DNA of 64,000 nt from Bradyrhizobium sp. CB1650 (GTDB lineage: Bacteria; Pseudomonadota; Alphaproteobacteria; Rhizobiales; Xanthobacteraceae): positions 7,159,501-7,223,500 of the forward strand of contig NZ_CP121695.1 in the NCBI RefSeq assembly GCF_029761915.1, read 5' to 3'. Positions 52,849-62,049 of this stretch are shown here, piece after piece. The notes beneath the pieces were generated by a model that saw only the letters and a list, made by a program, of their open reading frames with translations, had not been told where the DNA came from and ran no database searches. The translations under genes were made by a program, and so were the position numbers. The first letter of the stretch is position 1. Each line of letters starts with the position of its first letter.

Positions 52849-54389
52849 CCGACTGCACGGTTATCATTGACATTTCCCAGCCTCCCAAACCTGTTGGCGA
52901 TTGCGCTGATGATCCGCAGGATCTCGAGCTCTGGCCCGGTCGGCGAGCCTGCCGCTCGCCAGAATCCAAACAGTGACCCGACATAGGCAAGAGCGCTCAC
53001 GAGAACAACCGCGATCAGCCGAACATAGACGTGAGAGTCATGGCCAAAAGATGTGGCGAAAGCCCAATTCGTCAGATAACCGACGACCATCATCGTGCAG
53101 GTGGCTAAGGCGGTCCTCAGATTCACCAGAAATTGCCGGGAGACGGACGTCTCGATCAGTTCGCGGACCAAGACCATGTTGTAGACGATACCGCCGAGCG
53201 TAACCGCCACGCGAGCGACAAGCAGGCCAAGTAACCCTCCGACCCACAAGCCGGCGACGATGACCGGCAGCCTCACGATCAGGATCGCAACGTCGCGATG
53301 AAATAGCCTACGCGTCTGTCCAAGGGCCAGACCAAGCGGCTGGACGGTCGCGCTGAGCGTATGCAACGCAATTGCACCACCGAGAAGCTGGATCACGACT
53401 GTCGCACCCGCCCAGGCTTCACCCAGCGCGAGCGGCACGAATTGATCGGCGATCAACGCGAAGCCGAACCCCGCCGGAAAGGCGATCACACACAGCATTG
53501 ATTGTGCCGACAGATAAGCTCGCCGAAGGGCGGCCTTGTCGTCCCTCAGCTTCACGAACGCAGGAAACAGCGTTCCGGCGAGCGGGTTTGTGGCTTCTCT
53601 TGTGGGCGTCGCGGCGAGGTCGCTGCCCAGCACATATCCACCCAGGATGGATTTCCCGAGAAAGTATCCGATGATGATCTGGTCGAAACGCCAGTTCAGC
53701 GTGCTGACGGCCTGTCCGAGCGATAGCCATACGGAGAACGACCATAGGGAGCGGCTGCCCTTTATCCGGAATCTCGGCCGGAACGGCCGAATCAGATAGG
53801 AGGCGACGACGTCGACGAGGTTGGCGACGACGGCTCCAGCGATCAGTGCCCAGAAGCTCCTGAAGCAAATGGCGATCCCGGAAGAGACCAGGATGGTTGC
53901 GAGCGCCCGGCTGCTACTGGTCACGAATTCCTGCCAGAAGACGAGTCGACGCTGCATCATTGCAAGCATTGGATTTCGAAGGCCGGATATCACAATCGAA
54001 CAGCTCAGGACCAACAGGATCGGAATCAAACGGCCATCGCCGTAGGACAGTGACACCGGATAAGCGAGCAGCGACAGCAAAAGTGCGAGCAAGCAGGCGC
54101 GAGCCAGGCTCAACGTCCACGCGGCGTGGAATTGATCTTCCGTTGGATCCTCGTGATGAATGAGCGCCGACGTCAGGGACAGTTCGGTCATCGAGGTCAG
54201 GACGGCAATGATGGCGGTCGCGACGGCGACCAGGCCGAAATCTTCCGGCGTGAGCATCCTCGCCAATACGAGCGTGTTCAGGAAGCCGAGGCTGGCGACC
54301 ACCAGCCGGCTCACGCCGATCCAGGCGGCTCCGATGGCGATTGAATTTTTCGACAAGGGGAGCCCTGCATGCGCACCAACTACGACCAT
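52845..54389 (-). CDS. Polysaccharide flippase, Wzx-like (second copy in the locus)
   Basis: The 514-residue protein has about twelve to fourteen membrane helices and family landmarks such as [32 protein letters not shown] and [20 protein letters not shown]. It should flip lipid-linked repeat units. A longer reading from 54476 overlaps the GT61 gene by 74 bases and is ignored. It ends with an ATGA overlap into gmd and lies 13 bases after GT61, so it belongs to the minus-strand operon with GT61, gmd and fcl. It differs in sequence from the flippase at 33877. Confidence 0.9.
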   Translation of the reverse strand: MVVVGAHAGLPLSKNSIAIGAAWIGVSRLVVASLGFLNTLVLARMLTPEDFGLVAVATAIIAVLTSMTELSLTSALIHHEDPTEDQFHAAWTLSLARACLLALLLSLLAYPVSLSYGDGRLIPILLVLSCSIVISGLRNPMLAMMQRRLVFWQEFVTSSSRALATILVSSGIAICFRSFWALIAGAVVANLVDVVASYLIRPFRPRFRIKGSRSLWSFSVWLSLGQAVSTLNWRFDQIIIGYFLGKSILGGYVLGSDLAATPTREATNPLAGTLFPAFVKLRDDKAALRRAYLSAQSMLCVIAFPAGFGFALIADQFVPLALGEAWAGATVVIQLLGGAIALHTLSATVQPLGLALGQTRRLFHRDVAILIVRLPVIVAGLWVGGLLGLLVARVAVTLGGIVYNMVLVRELIETSVSRQFLVNLRTALATCTMMVVGYLTNWAFATSFGHDSHVYVRLIAVVLVSALAYVGSLFGFWRAAGSPTGPELEILRIISAIANRFGRLGNVNDNRAVG

Positions 54390-54402
54390 TTTCAATGCTC
54401 GC

Positions 54403-55503
54403 TCATTGGCAGATGGTTTCCAGTGCGTGCTCGAAGATGTCGGGCGCCACCTCGAAATCGAATGGACTGGGCCCAAACGCTCCTTGCGGGCGCGTTCCCT
54501 TGCTGGGTCCCACGATGTAGGAATATTCCGCGCCTGCGGATGTCGCGATCGTGTAGTAGTAGGGATGAACGTGGTCTGAGGGGATCAGCTCCAGGACTTT
54601 CGTTGCCGGCGAGCAAAATACGAGATTTGTCAGGCCTGCACCGTGTGGGCCAACGACAATCGAGCATTCCGAGAAAAACGCCGCTTCATCCTCGACATCA
54701 TCAAACTCGTAGATCTCGAAGCCGAACCTTTTCAGTGCAGGCATCAGTTCTTCTTCGTTGGCGACTTTCCTCTGCCCCTTGCGTGGAACGTATACGCGCC
54801 TATCGTGACGACGCGGCGACTGCGCCATCTGCGAGCGAAAGAACTCGGTGAGCCAAGGCGCATAGTTCCGTCGCAAGCCGGGAAACGATGTGCCGATCAC
54901 GAGATCGGCCTGGACATCACCTTGGCCCGCCCACACACATTTGTGCATGGGAATTCCAAGCCGGTGAACGAGTTTGACTGCTGTTTCGGATGTCGGCCTA
55001 GGCAAATAGATATGATCGACATCATCGAGCGACAGGCCACTGTTCCGGAAGAGCGCCAGGCGTCCCAGGCAATCGAGCAGGAAGTGCCCGTAGTTCCCTC
55101 CCGCGAAATCACTCGCCAGCGAGAGGCATGTTCCGCTCAGGGGCAGCGGCGTTCCGTAGGCAATTGAGCGTGGATGGCGCGAGAACGACGATCCGTACCA
55201 GGTGCTCTCGTAGAGCAGCGATCCATCCTCCGTCACGAGCCAGCCGTCGGGACCGAGGATGCGCGCATTGGTCAGGCTGAGCACACCCAGCTCGGGCATT
55301 CTGTTGTCAACGCTTTCACGGAACCCTGCATCGCGGCCGCCGAATTGGATCGGCGCCTTGCGCACCAGCAGCTCTTCCTCGACGGCAGTCCGCCAGCTAT
55401 GCGGCTGTTCACTTCGCCACGTCTGATGATCGCACAGACGGCTCGGGCTGCCGCGCAATGCACCACGGAGGATTTGCCTGACCGCGCGAACCTTGGAGTT
55501 CAT
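54403..55503 (-). CDS. Glycosyltransferase family 61 (DUF563)
   Basis: The 366-residue protein matches GT61: the acceptor/donor region shows FAGGNYGHFLLDCLGRLALF with the conserved GNYGHFL block, VYVPRKGQRKVANEE, and the most diagnostic ECSIVVGPHGAGLTNLVFC in the C-terminal half. Bacterial members attach sugars to EPS or capsule repeat units. No membrane segment is seen. It lies upstream of the flippase by 13 bases and downstream of a GH16 gene in a minus-strand operon. The sugar is unknown. Confidence 0.9.
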   Translation of the reverse strand: MNSKVRAVRQILRGALRGSPSRLCDHQTWRSEQPHSWRTAVEEELLVRKAPIQFGGRDAGFRESVDNRMPELGVLSLTNARILGPDGWLVTEDGSLLYESTWYGSSFSRHPRSIAYGTPLPLSGTCLSLASDFAGGNYGHFLLDCLGRLALFRNSGLSLDDVDHIYLPRPTSETAVKLVHRLGIPMHKCVWAGQGDVQADLVIGTSFPGLRRNYAPWLTEFFRSQMAQSPRRHDRRVYVPRKGQRKVANEEELMPALKRFGFEIYEFDDVEDEAAFFSECSIVVGPHGAGLTNLVFCSPATKVLELIPSDHVHPYYYTIATSAGAEYSYIVGPSKGTRPQGAFGPSPFDFEVAPDIFEHALETICQ

Positions 55504-55668
55504 GGACGACCACCATTGCAAGACATCAACTGTTGCGGGCAAGCCCGCGTGACGAGCCCACCTTTCACAGCCAATGCAAAATTCAGACCCAGCTTCGGAC
55601 AGCGTGCCGATCGGAGCCAGCGCTACCCGGCCCGATCGAGATCACACCGGATTTTGCTCTCCGTCCGA

Positions 55669-57015
55669 TCAGCGACGCACGTGCAGCGACAATAGACGGC
55701 AGGATCGGGCTTTTTTGGGTTGGACCACCGTGGTGTCGCAAGCAACGGGAACTTGCTTGGGACCGACTTCGCCCGCGACTTCGGCCGTCAGTTTGCTGCC
55801 CAGCAGGTAGTTTCCTTCGCGTGGCACGGCCGGCAGCGCAAATTCGATCACACTGGCACCATCTTCGCCCTCCTTGCGAGAGACTTGTTGCAGCGGCTTC
55901 TCCGCCGATGCGACCATCGCGCCGGTCGTTTCATCGAAGACGTACACATGAAGCGTTCGATCTGTCGGATAGTTCTCCGGGATTTTGATCGGAACTTCGA
56001 TCTTGAGCGGATCGGTTGTGTTCAGCGACAGTACTCCTGCATTCGGCGTCTTATCCGCTACCGCCTTCGTGACGTTGAGGAATGTCGGCTTCGGCATATC
56101 GTTGATCGCTGCCGTGTATCCAAAATCATTCGGATCCGGCGTCACTTCGCTAGGACCGCATTTGCGGCCTCCGCGCTCGGACGACGTGAACTGGCAGACA
56201 CGAATGTAGTCGATCTTGAACGACTGCGGGAAAGCGGCGTCATCGATCCCGTGCCGGCCCGCCCAGGCGGCTCCGCCGACGGCGTAATTGAGATCGATGT
56301 GCGCCGGCGGCCCCAGTTGACCGTCCTTCCTGAGCCATTGGTACATGCGCGTGTAGATGAGGCGGCCGTCCCAGAAGAACGAAATGCGGTCAGGCGCCCA
56401 AACGAAGCCGGCAATATGCCAATCCTTGTTCAGGTCCTCCTTGCTGACCATGTCCTGGAACCTGAGCACGAACGAGCTGTCCAGATACGAGTAGGATTGC
56501 GGAGTCCACTTGTCCTTGCTCATGGCATTCGAGTGCAGCATGTTCGGCTTGTCTTCCACGCCGTTCAGCACATACTCGAAAATGTCGATCTCCGGCGGGT
56601 GCCAGAACTTTCCGTCGATGTCGTAATCGGCTTCGAGCCAGAATGCCGGCCACGATCCCCGCGCATTTGGAAGAAAGACCCGGGCTTCATAATAGCCGTA
56701 ATAGAATGTCTGGTGGCTTCGGATCATTGCGGAATCGAACGTGTCCGCGCCCTCATTCTTTTTTGCAGTCAGGCTCAGCACCCCTCCGGACACCACGTGG
56801 TTGTCGCGGTAGCGCTGCTTTTCGTCGTTGAACCGGTCCATCGTTTCGTTGTTGTAGATGTACCGGGTGGCCCACTTGGTTCGATCAAGCTTGTCGCCGT
56901 TGAACTCATCCGAAAACACAAGCTCCCAGCCGGCGCACCAAGCCGGCGTTGCCGATCCGAGTGCAATAACTATCGAAGCGACACAAAGGACTTGCCTGCG
57001 CGCGACTGCGATCAT
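55669..57015 (-). CDS. Exported GH16 family glycoside hydrolase
   Basis: The 448-residue protein has a Sec signal peptide (about 1-27, cut near PAWCA). A GH16 domain (about 28-285) carries the intact ExDxxE active site at Glu142, Asp144 and Glu147 (PEIDIFEYV). A beta-type C-terminal domain (about 300-430) has unknown function. It begins WELVFSDEFNGDKLDRTKW, typical of endo-beta-glucanases and ExoK-like EPS depolymerases. The start follows AAGGATCTCGTTG. It is read in the same direction as the GT61, flippase, gmd and fcl genes, so an EPS length-control function like ExoK is a reasonable inference. Confidence 0.92.
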   Translation of the reverse strand: MIAVARRQVLCVASIVIALGSATPAWCAGWELVFSDEFNGDKLDRTKWATRYIYNNETMDRFNDEKQRYRDNHVVSGGVLSLTAKKNEGADTFDSAMIRSHQTFYYGYYEARVFLPNARGSWPAFWLEADYDIDGKFWHPPEIDIFEYVLNGVEDKPNMLHSNAMSKDKWTPQSYSYLDSSFVLRFQDMVSKEDLNKDWHIAGFVWAPDRISFFWDGRLIYTRMYQWLRKDGQLGPPAHIDLNYAVGGAAWAGRHGIDDAAFPQSFKIDYIRVCQFTSSERGGRKCGPSEVTPDPNDFGYTAAINDMPKPTFLNVTKAVADKTPNAGVLSLNTTDPLKIEVPIKIPENYPTDRTLHVYVFDETTGAMVASAEKPLQQVSRKEGEDGASVIEFALPAVPREGNYLLGSKLTAEVAGEVGPKQVPVACDTTVVQPKKARSCRLLSLHVRR

Positions 57016-57228
57016 CAACGAGATCCTTTCGGTTCGGCTGCTCGGCCCGGCTGGGAAACGCTGGGCCGACTCAATGCGCAAAGACCATGGCAACGGTGAC
57101 GCTGCCAGGCGTGAGCAGGCACGATCGAGTGCACGGCCCTGCGGCTTTTTCCCGAGTAGATATTCAACTTGCGATCGTTTTGGGGCGGCGACCTGTCGAC
57201 AAATCAAGAACATTTGACCGTTCGCCGA

Positions 57229-58356
57229 TCAAGTTCCCTCCTCGAGCGCTGTCGAGTCCTTGATGATTGGCCGGACTGCCGGCTTCGCTTCCGAGATCCT
57301 GTCGATCCGTTTTCGAATCTGTCCCGTCACCTTCACTTCAAGGAGGCGATGGCTGATCATCGCAATAATCAGCGACGGCGGAAGCGAGAGCAGGAAGAAA
57401 AACAGTTGCGATCCGTGCCCCAATGCATCGACCATACCCGTTCGATACATGATCAGCTTGACCCCGGCCATGACGAGCGGCGGCCAGAGATAAAAACTGA
57501 AGCTGATGGTGCCCAGCCACTGCATGACCGGCCAAACGAGCATCCTGCCGAGCAGACCGTTTCCGCGGGACACACCCAGCAGGAAAATCGTCCCGAAGAC
57601 GCCACCAAGTACGATGACTGGAAACGCAACGATCCAGTCATTGAATGACAGATACGCAGGGGTGACAAAGCCCACATAGTCCGTGGCGCCAGCAAGCTCG
57701 AGGCCCCTCCAAGCCGTCAGGAACAGCACGAAGAAGATCGTCGGATACTTCGACAGGGACTGCAACAATGTCGATGATAGATACTTCTCCGCAATGAGCA
57801 CGCCACCGACCATCAGCAGCGCACGGGGGTAAAACACGAGAAAGATCAGCGAACCGGCGGCCAATGCCAGCGCCAGCGGCCGACTGAAGCCGCCGGTGAA
57901 GAAGACAATGCTGCATACGCCATAGAACAGGAATTCGTATCCGAGCGACCACGCGGCGGGGTTGATCTGGATGATGTCGATAAAAGGAGGCGGTGCCAAA
58001 AGATTGGCGCCGACCAGCAACAGACTTGGACCCTTGCCTGACAGCCAGCCGAAAATCGCAACCGCGATCACCGTTACCCAGAGAACCGGAAGAATCCTCG
58101 CATAGCGATCAAGAATAAAGGCGACGACCGAGGGTGCCCGATACAAACTTGGCAAAATCACGATTCCGCTGATGCCGAAGAAAAATTCGACACCGAATTT
58201 TCCGGTCTGCAACGCTTCTCCCAACGGCCCGCCCGCAAACAAACCGAACGTAGGCAGTCCGGAATGAACGACGTGATAGACGAATACCATGAGGCAAAAC
58301 AAACCCCTGGCACCATGAACGTGGGGGTTAAATCTGGCGCTCTTGTCGTGTTCCAT
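57229..58356 (-). CDS. Acyltransferase 3 family membrane protein (third copy)
   Basis: The 375-residue membrane protein begins VHGARGLFCLMVFVYHVVHS, with conserved Arg and His. The loop TGKFGVEFFFGISGIVILPS, the FILDRYARILPVLWVTVI run and the AWSLGYEFLFYGVCSIVFF segment follow. About ten helices and a basic tail complete it. Members acylate surface sugars. It is the first gene of the minus-strand operon leading to the GH16, GT61, flippase, gmd and fcl genes, and faces the Wzy-like gene across a 132-base gap. Confidence 0.88.
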   Translation of the reverse strand: MEHDKSARFNPHVHGARGLFCLMVFVYHVVHSGLPTFGLFAGGPLGEALQTGKFGVEFFFGISGIVILPSLYRAPSVVAFILDRYARILPVLWVTVIAVAIFGWLSGKGPSLLLVGANLLAPPPFIDIIQINPAAWSLGYEFLFYGVCSIVFFTGGFSRPLALALAAGSLIFLVFYPRALLMVGGVLIAEKYLSSTLLQSLSKYPTIFFVLFLTAWRGLELAGATDYVGFVTPAYLSFNDWIVAFPVIVLGGVFGTIFLLGVSRGNGLLGRMLVWPVMQWLGTISFSFYLWPPLVMAGVKLIMYRTGMVDALGHGSQLFFFLLSLPPSLIIAMISHRLLEVKVTGQIRKRIDRISEAKPAVRPIIKDSTALEEGT

Positions 58357-58488
58357 GTGGGAAGTCGCTACAGGCTCTAGTATAGAGGATTGACAGCCTC
58401 ACGAGCGAGACCACGGTCGATCGCATCCTGCGCCCAAGCGCACCCTATCAATCGAGGCGCCAAGAAACAGGAATCGACGAGTCCGAAC

Positions 58489-59805
58489 ATGGTGAGCCTC
58501 GATACGTTCCCAGCCAGAACCTCGTCTAACAAGCGCGCTGCAGCAGCGTCAAGCGACGAGACCAACAGCATCATTTTCGCGCATATCGCCTTCATTCTTT
58601 GCATCTGCATGCAGCGCTTCGGACTCCTCATCGGAACCGGGCAGATCTTCTTTTCATTGTTCGGCTTCTTTGCGCTTGTTGCGTGGGGATGGTGGGTTGG
58701 TCTGGTGCGCCTTCGCGGGCCGCAGACTCTCGCGTTCGGACTTGTCGTTATCTGGTTTCTCTTCAGCGCGATTGCTGCAGCCGAATCCCCAGATCGCGGC
58801 ATCGAGACCAGCCCGGCGTCGCTTGCGATGGTTCTTGTCACGAATTCGATCTTCCTGTTCGGACCCTCGACGAGATTCTCGAACGAGACGGTGCTTCCCG
58901 TCTTCCTCTTCTATGTTCGCCTGTGCGCCGTTCTGGCGATCGTCCAGATCGTTCTTCAATTCGGCGGGATACGCATCTTCTCGTTTAAGGATGCGATCCC
59001 GGCGCTCGATCCCGTCCTCGTCGAGTCCGCTTACAATCAAAATGCGGTCGAATTTTATGGATCCCTGAATCGGCGCGCGAATGGATTTTTCCCGATGGAG
59101 CCGGGAGGGCTATCCCAATTGATCGCAATAGGCGTTGTCGTCGATGTGTTCCTGTTACGGCGATTTGCCAGCCTTCCATTGTACGCCATCTCCTACGTCC
59201 TGACCCGCTCCGGCTCGGGCCTCCTGGTGCTGGCCGTGTCTCTCGGCGCCTATCCCTTGATTGCTCCGCTCAAATCACTGCGGGTTATCGCCATCGGGTC
59301 GATCGTCGCCTTGACGATCGGGACTGCCTACCTCGTAGCGCCGGAACCTTTCGATCCCATCGTCAATAGGCTCGACGAGTTCAGTTCAACCAAATCGAGC
59401 GGTTATGCACGCTACGTCGCGCAACTACAGACCTGGGACTATCTGTTTCAGACCGACAGAGTTCTTATCGGCTCCGGGCCGGGCGGATTGGAGCGGTCGC
59501 CTGCCTACTTTGGCGGCAGCGGAAATCCCGCGCTCAAGCTCGTCGCGGATTACGGAATTATCGGGTTCATGATTTTCCTGTTCTATCTCCTCCTCTCGAC
59601 ATTCAGGAAAGACAACTCGATGCTCGCATTGACGATGCTTGCCTGCTACCAGCTCGGCGGCGGCAATCTCGCCATGGCTCCCTTTCTGATGATGATGGCA
59701 ATGCTGTGCGTATGGTCGCAGCCGCCAGGCGCCCGCCTGAGGTCGATCCGCCGTCCAGTGCCCGCCCAACGGATTCAGTCCGGCCCTGCCCCGATTATCG
59801 AATGA
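58489..59805 (+). CDS. O-antigen/EPS polymerase, Wzy-like
   Basis: The 438-residue protein has about ten to twelve hydrophobic helices separated by short loops. A periplasmic loop in the second half includes KSSGYARYVAQLQTWDYLF and VLIGSGPGGLERSPAYFG, which resembles the Wzy_C/ligase-type active loop with its conserved Arg/His region. C-terminal helices follow. It should join repeat units in the periplasm. The start is the ATG at 58489. Sequence similarity between polymerases is low, so the call rests on topology and locus. Its last 11 bases overlap the convergent GT2 gene. Confidence 0.75.
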   Translation: MVSLDTFPARTSSNKRAAAASSDETNSIIFAHIAFILCICMQRFGLLIGTGQIFFSLFGFFALVAWGWWVGLVRLRGPQTLAFGLVVIWFLFSAIAAAESPDRGIETSPASLAMVLVTNSIFLFGPSTRFSNETVLPVFLFYVRLCAVLAIVQIVLQFGGIRIFSFKDAIPALDPVLVESAYNQNAVEFYGSLNRRANGFFPMEPGGLSQLIAIGVVVDVFLLRRFASLPLYAISYVLTRSGSGLLVLAVSLGAYPLIAPLKSLRVIAIGSIVALTIGTAYLVAPEPFDPIVNRLDEFSSTKSSGYARYVAQLQTWDYLFQTDRVLIGSGPGGLERSPAYFGGSGNPALKLVADYGIIGFMIFLFYLLLSTFRKDNSMLALTMLACYQLGGGNLAMAPFLMMMAMLCVWSQPPGARLRSIRRPVPAQRIQSGPAPIIE

Positions 59806-60895
59806 CGCGGAATAGACCGAGCAAAGCGCGCAACCATTTCGGGCGCTGGGCAGGCACATACCGCAAACTCACCAGAGCACGTCGAAAATACGACGGACTG
59901 ATCAGCACGCACAACATCCAGCCCAGCAACGATATGCGCTGAGATGTTGAAAAGCCTTGTGGAGACGCAACGGCCTGAAGTGCGTCGACAGCAATGCGCA
60001 ATGAGCTGTCCCTGGCAATTGGATGAAGATCCGGCCGCAGCTTGAACGACGCCGTCCGCAAACAAAGAAATATGACATTTCTATTGAGCGCGTCCGGCGT
60101 CACCGGCAGATTTTCGGCGCTCGCGATCTCGGCAAAGAATTTATAGCGCCGCTGCGTGAGATCGATCTCTCTCGCGAAGCGGGTATCGTCAAGCTGAAGG
60201 AAGGCCCCGTGATTGAGGCCGTGCACGCGATAGTCCGCCAAGGGCTTGGTGATCGTCACGATCTCACCACACGCCGGAGCGGCCGCCAGGAGATAACTGT
60301 CCGGCGCCCGGTCGACAAAGTCGGATTCAAAGCCGAAAACGCGCTCGACAAACCATCTCGGGTAGGCATTGCCCGACCCCGGCGGCGTCGGATAGGCACC
60401 GGTCGTTGTCATCCACCTGCGGATGTCATCTGAGGCCGGACAGGAGAAGTACTGCGGCAGGACGTTTCCAGTCGGCACCCCTTTCGCGTCGATAACGCGC
60501 ATCTGAAACTGATATTTGCTCGCAGCGTTGGACCAGACGGACGCAATCTCCGTCATCACGTCGGGATGCAGGGCATCATCCGAGTCGAGAAATATGATGA
60601 CGTCGCCGGAGGACTTTCGAAAGCCGTTCACACAGGATGGCATCTGGCCGGCGTTGGCCTGACTGATGATCGTGACCTCATCCGCAAATTCGTTGATGAT
60701 CTCGAGCGAATTGTCCGTCGACCCGTCATCGACAACGATGACTTCGACCGCGCGCCAACGTATGTCCAGCGCGCTTCTGATCGCCGATCCCACGTAAGCG
60801 GCGTAGTTGTGGTTCGGAATGATGACCGAAAGGCTGGGGGCCTGCGCCGATTCGGCGCCCCGCAATGCAGCCTGGCCAGGTATCTCTTTCAGCAT
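59795..60895 (-). CDS. Glycosyltransferase family 2
   Basis: The 366-residue protein has the GT2 elements SVIIPNHNYAAYVGSAIRSA, then VIVVDDGSTDNSLEII and the DxD-type motif in VIIFLDSDDALHP. Further blocks (PPGSGNAYPRWF, ITKPLADYRVHGLNHG) parallel the GT2 protein at 44482, so the two may be paralogues. A hydrophobic C-terminal stretch (SLLGWMLCVLISPSYF) may be a membrane anchor. It likely adds one sugar to the repeat unit. Donor unknown. Confidence 0.92.
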   Translation of the reverse strand: MLKEIPGQAALRGAESAQAPSLSVIIPNHNYAAYVGSAIRSALDIRWRAVEVIVVDDGSTDNSLEIINEFADEVTIISQANAGQMPSCVNGFRKSSGDVIIFLDSDDALHPDVMTEIASVWSNAASKYQFQMRVIDAKGVPTGNVLPQYFSCPASDDIRRWMTTTGAYPTPPGSGNAYPRWFVERVFGFESDFVDRAPDSYLLAAAPACGEIVTITKPLADYRVHGLNHGAFLQLDDTRFAREIDLTQRRYKFFAEIASAENLPVTPDALNRNVIFLCLRTASFKLRPDLHPIARDSSLRIAVDALQAVASPQGFSTSQRISLLGWMLCVLISPSYFRRALVSLRYVPAQRPKWLRALLGLFRVIR

Positions 60896-61191
60896 TGGAC
60901 GTCGAGGATGCTCGCGTTGAGGATACTCATCGTATGACAGCCGACAGATGTCCGATGACGAGACACTCTATTGTGAATGATTCAGTCTCTAGCACGGGTT
61001 TTCGACTGCTAGGAAGAGGCGGGATCGGGTCACTCGCAATCGATGGAACCAATCGCCCGTCATTCTGTTGCCGTAGCTGTCGCGCTATCCTCCCGTCGAG
61101 ACGCGCGCTTCCCGTCAAGAGCCGGCCTCCATCATCATATGTCGGATTTGGTTCGTCCTGACTGAGCATGTAAGCAGAGCGAGCAGTGAAG

Positions 61192-61644
61192 ATGTGTGAC
61201 GACAGATCGACGAGTTCATGTGGTTACGTGGCCATATGCGCAACAATCGCTTCATCGCTGCTCGCAACGACGGCCGATGCTCAAACTTCCGGCTACGGCC
61301 GCACGTCTCCACCGATGTATGGAGGCTCCGGCATATCCACCCGGCCTTCAAGTTCAATTCGACCCATGGAAGGCACCTATGCTCCAAATCACAAGACGCT
61401 GGACGGAAAGCTTTGCATATCCGTCCATCCGTTGACGCACCCGCAAACTATCAATCCCAAGATCATCGACCAGATTGTCGTGGTTCAGAATATTTGCGGC
61501 CAATCGATCCGGGTTCGGGTTTGCTATGCCGGCAGCACCGACTGCATTGAGGTTGCGCTCGCAGGCTACCAGAAGCTGCAGAGGGTGCTGGGCATCGCGG
61601 CTGGGTCAACGAACTTTCAATTTGAGTATCGCGAGCTCTATTGA
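61192..61644 (+). CDS. Exported protein of unknown function
   Basis: The 150-residue protein has a signal peptide (GYVAICATIASSLLATTADAQ, cut near residue 32), a Pro/Ser/Gly-rich linker, and a C-terminal domain of about 85 residues. That domain has four Cys (DGKLCISVHP, VQNICGQSIRVRVC, STDCIEV) and looks like two disulfide-linked strands. A GTG at 61186 would add two residues. No family is recognised. It is likely to be a small periplasmic or surface protein linked to the polysaccharide locus by position only. Confidence 0.72.
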   Translation: MCDDRSTSSCGYVAICATIASSLLATTADAQTSGYGRTSPPMYGGSGISTRPSSSIRPMEGTYAPNHKTLDGKLCISVHPLTHPQTINPKIIDQIVVVQNICGQSIRVRVCYAGSTDCIEVALAGYQKLQRVLGIAAGSTNFQFEYRELY

Positions 61645-62049
61645 GCGACGATGCCGACGAGCAGTCGCAGCCGGATCGACCTTCACAACTCTTACGAGCA
61701 GCATCCGATCATGTCCGAAGCACCGCAGACTCATTCGTCGATGGCCCAGATGGAACCGACGATCCCGAGGACATCGCGCAGGCTGCGGGTAACGATCTTG
61801 TTATCGCCGCATGATCAATCGATAGCCAACCAACTGCTGCCGCGATTGACCGCTTCATGGATGTGCAGCAGCGGGAACCATTCGGCACGCCGCAGGCGCA
61901 CTCACGCCAGGAGAGCTTGCTCCTTGCAGGCACAGGTCTTGCAGCCGCAGGCGATGCAGTTCATCGAGCGGGTGCGCCCGGTCGACCGCAAGTCCTGACC
62001 GCAACCCATCACACTTGAATTTGGCACCTCACGTTTGACCCTCGAGCAT
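61645..62049. other. Intergenic stretch with no supported gene
   Basis: Frames of up to 115 codons (for example from 61651) lack family resemblance and a ribosome site. The last 60 bases presumably carry the epimerase promoter. No palindrome or repeat was seen. Confidence 0.5.

Noticed and set aside
61651..61998. 115-codon frame before the epimerase
   Set aside because: Arg/Ser/Pro-rich product with no recognised domain and no ribosome site; probably non-coding.
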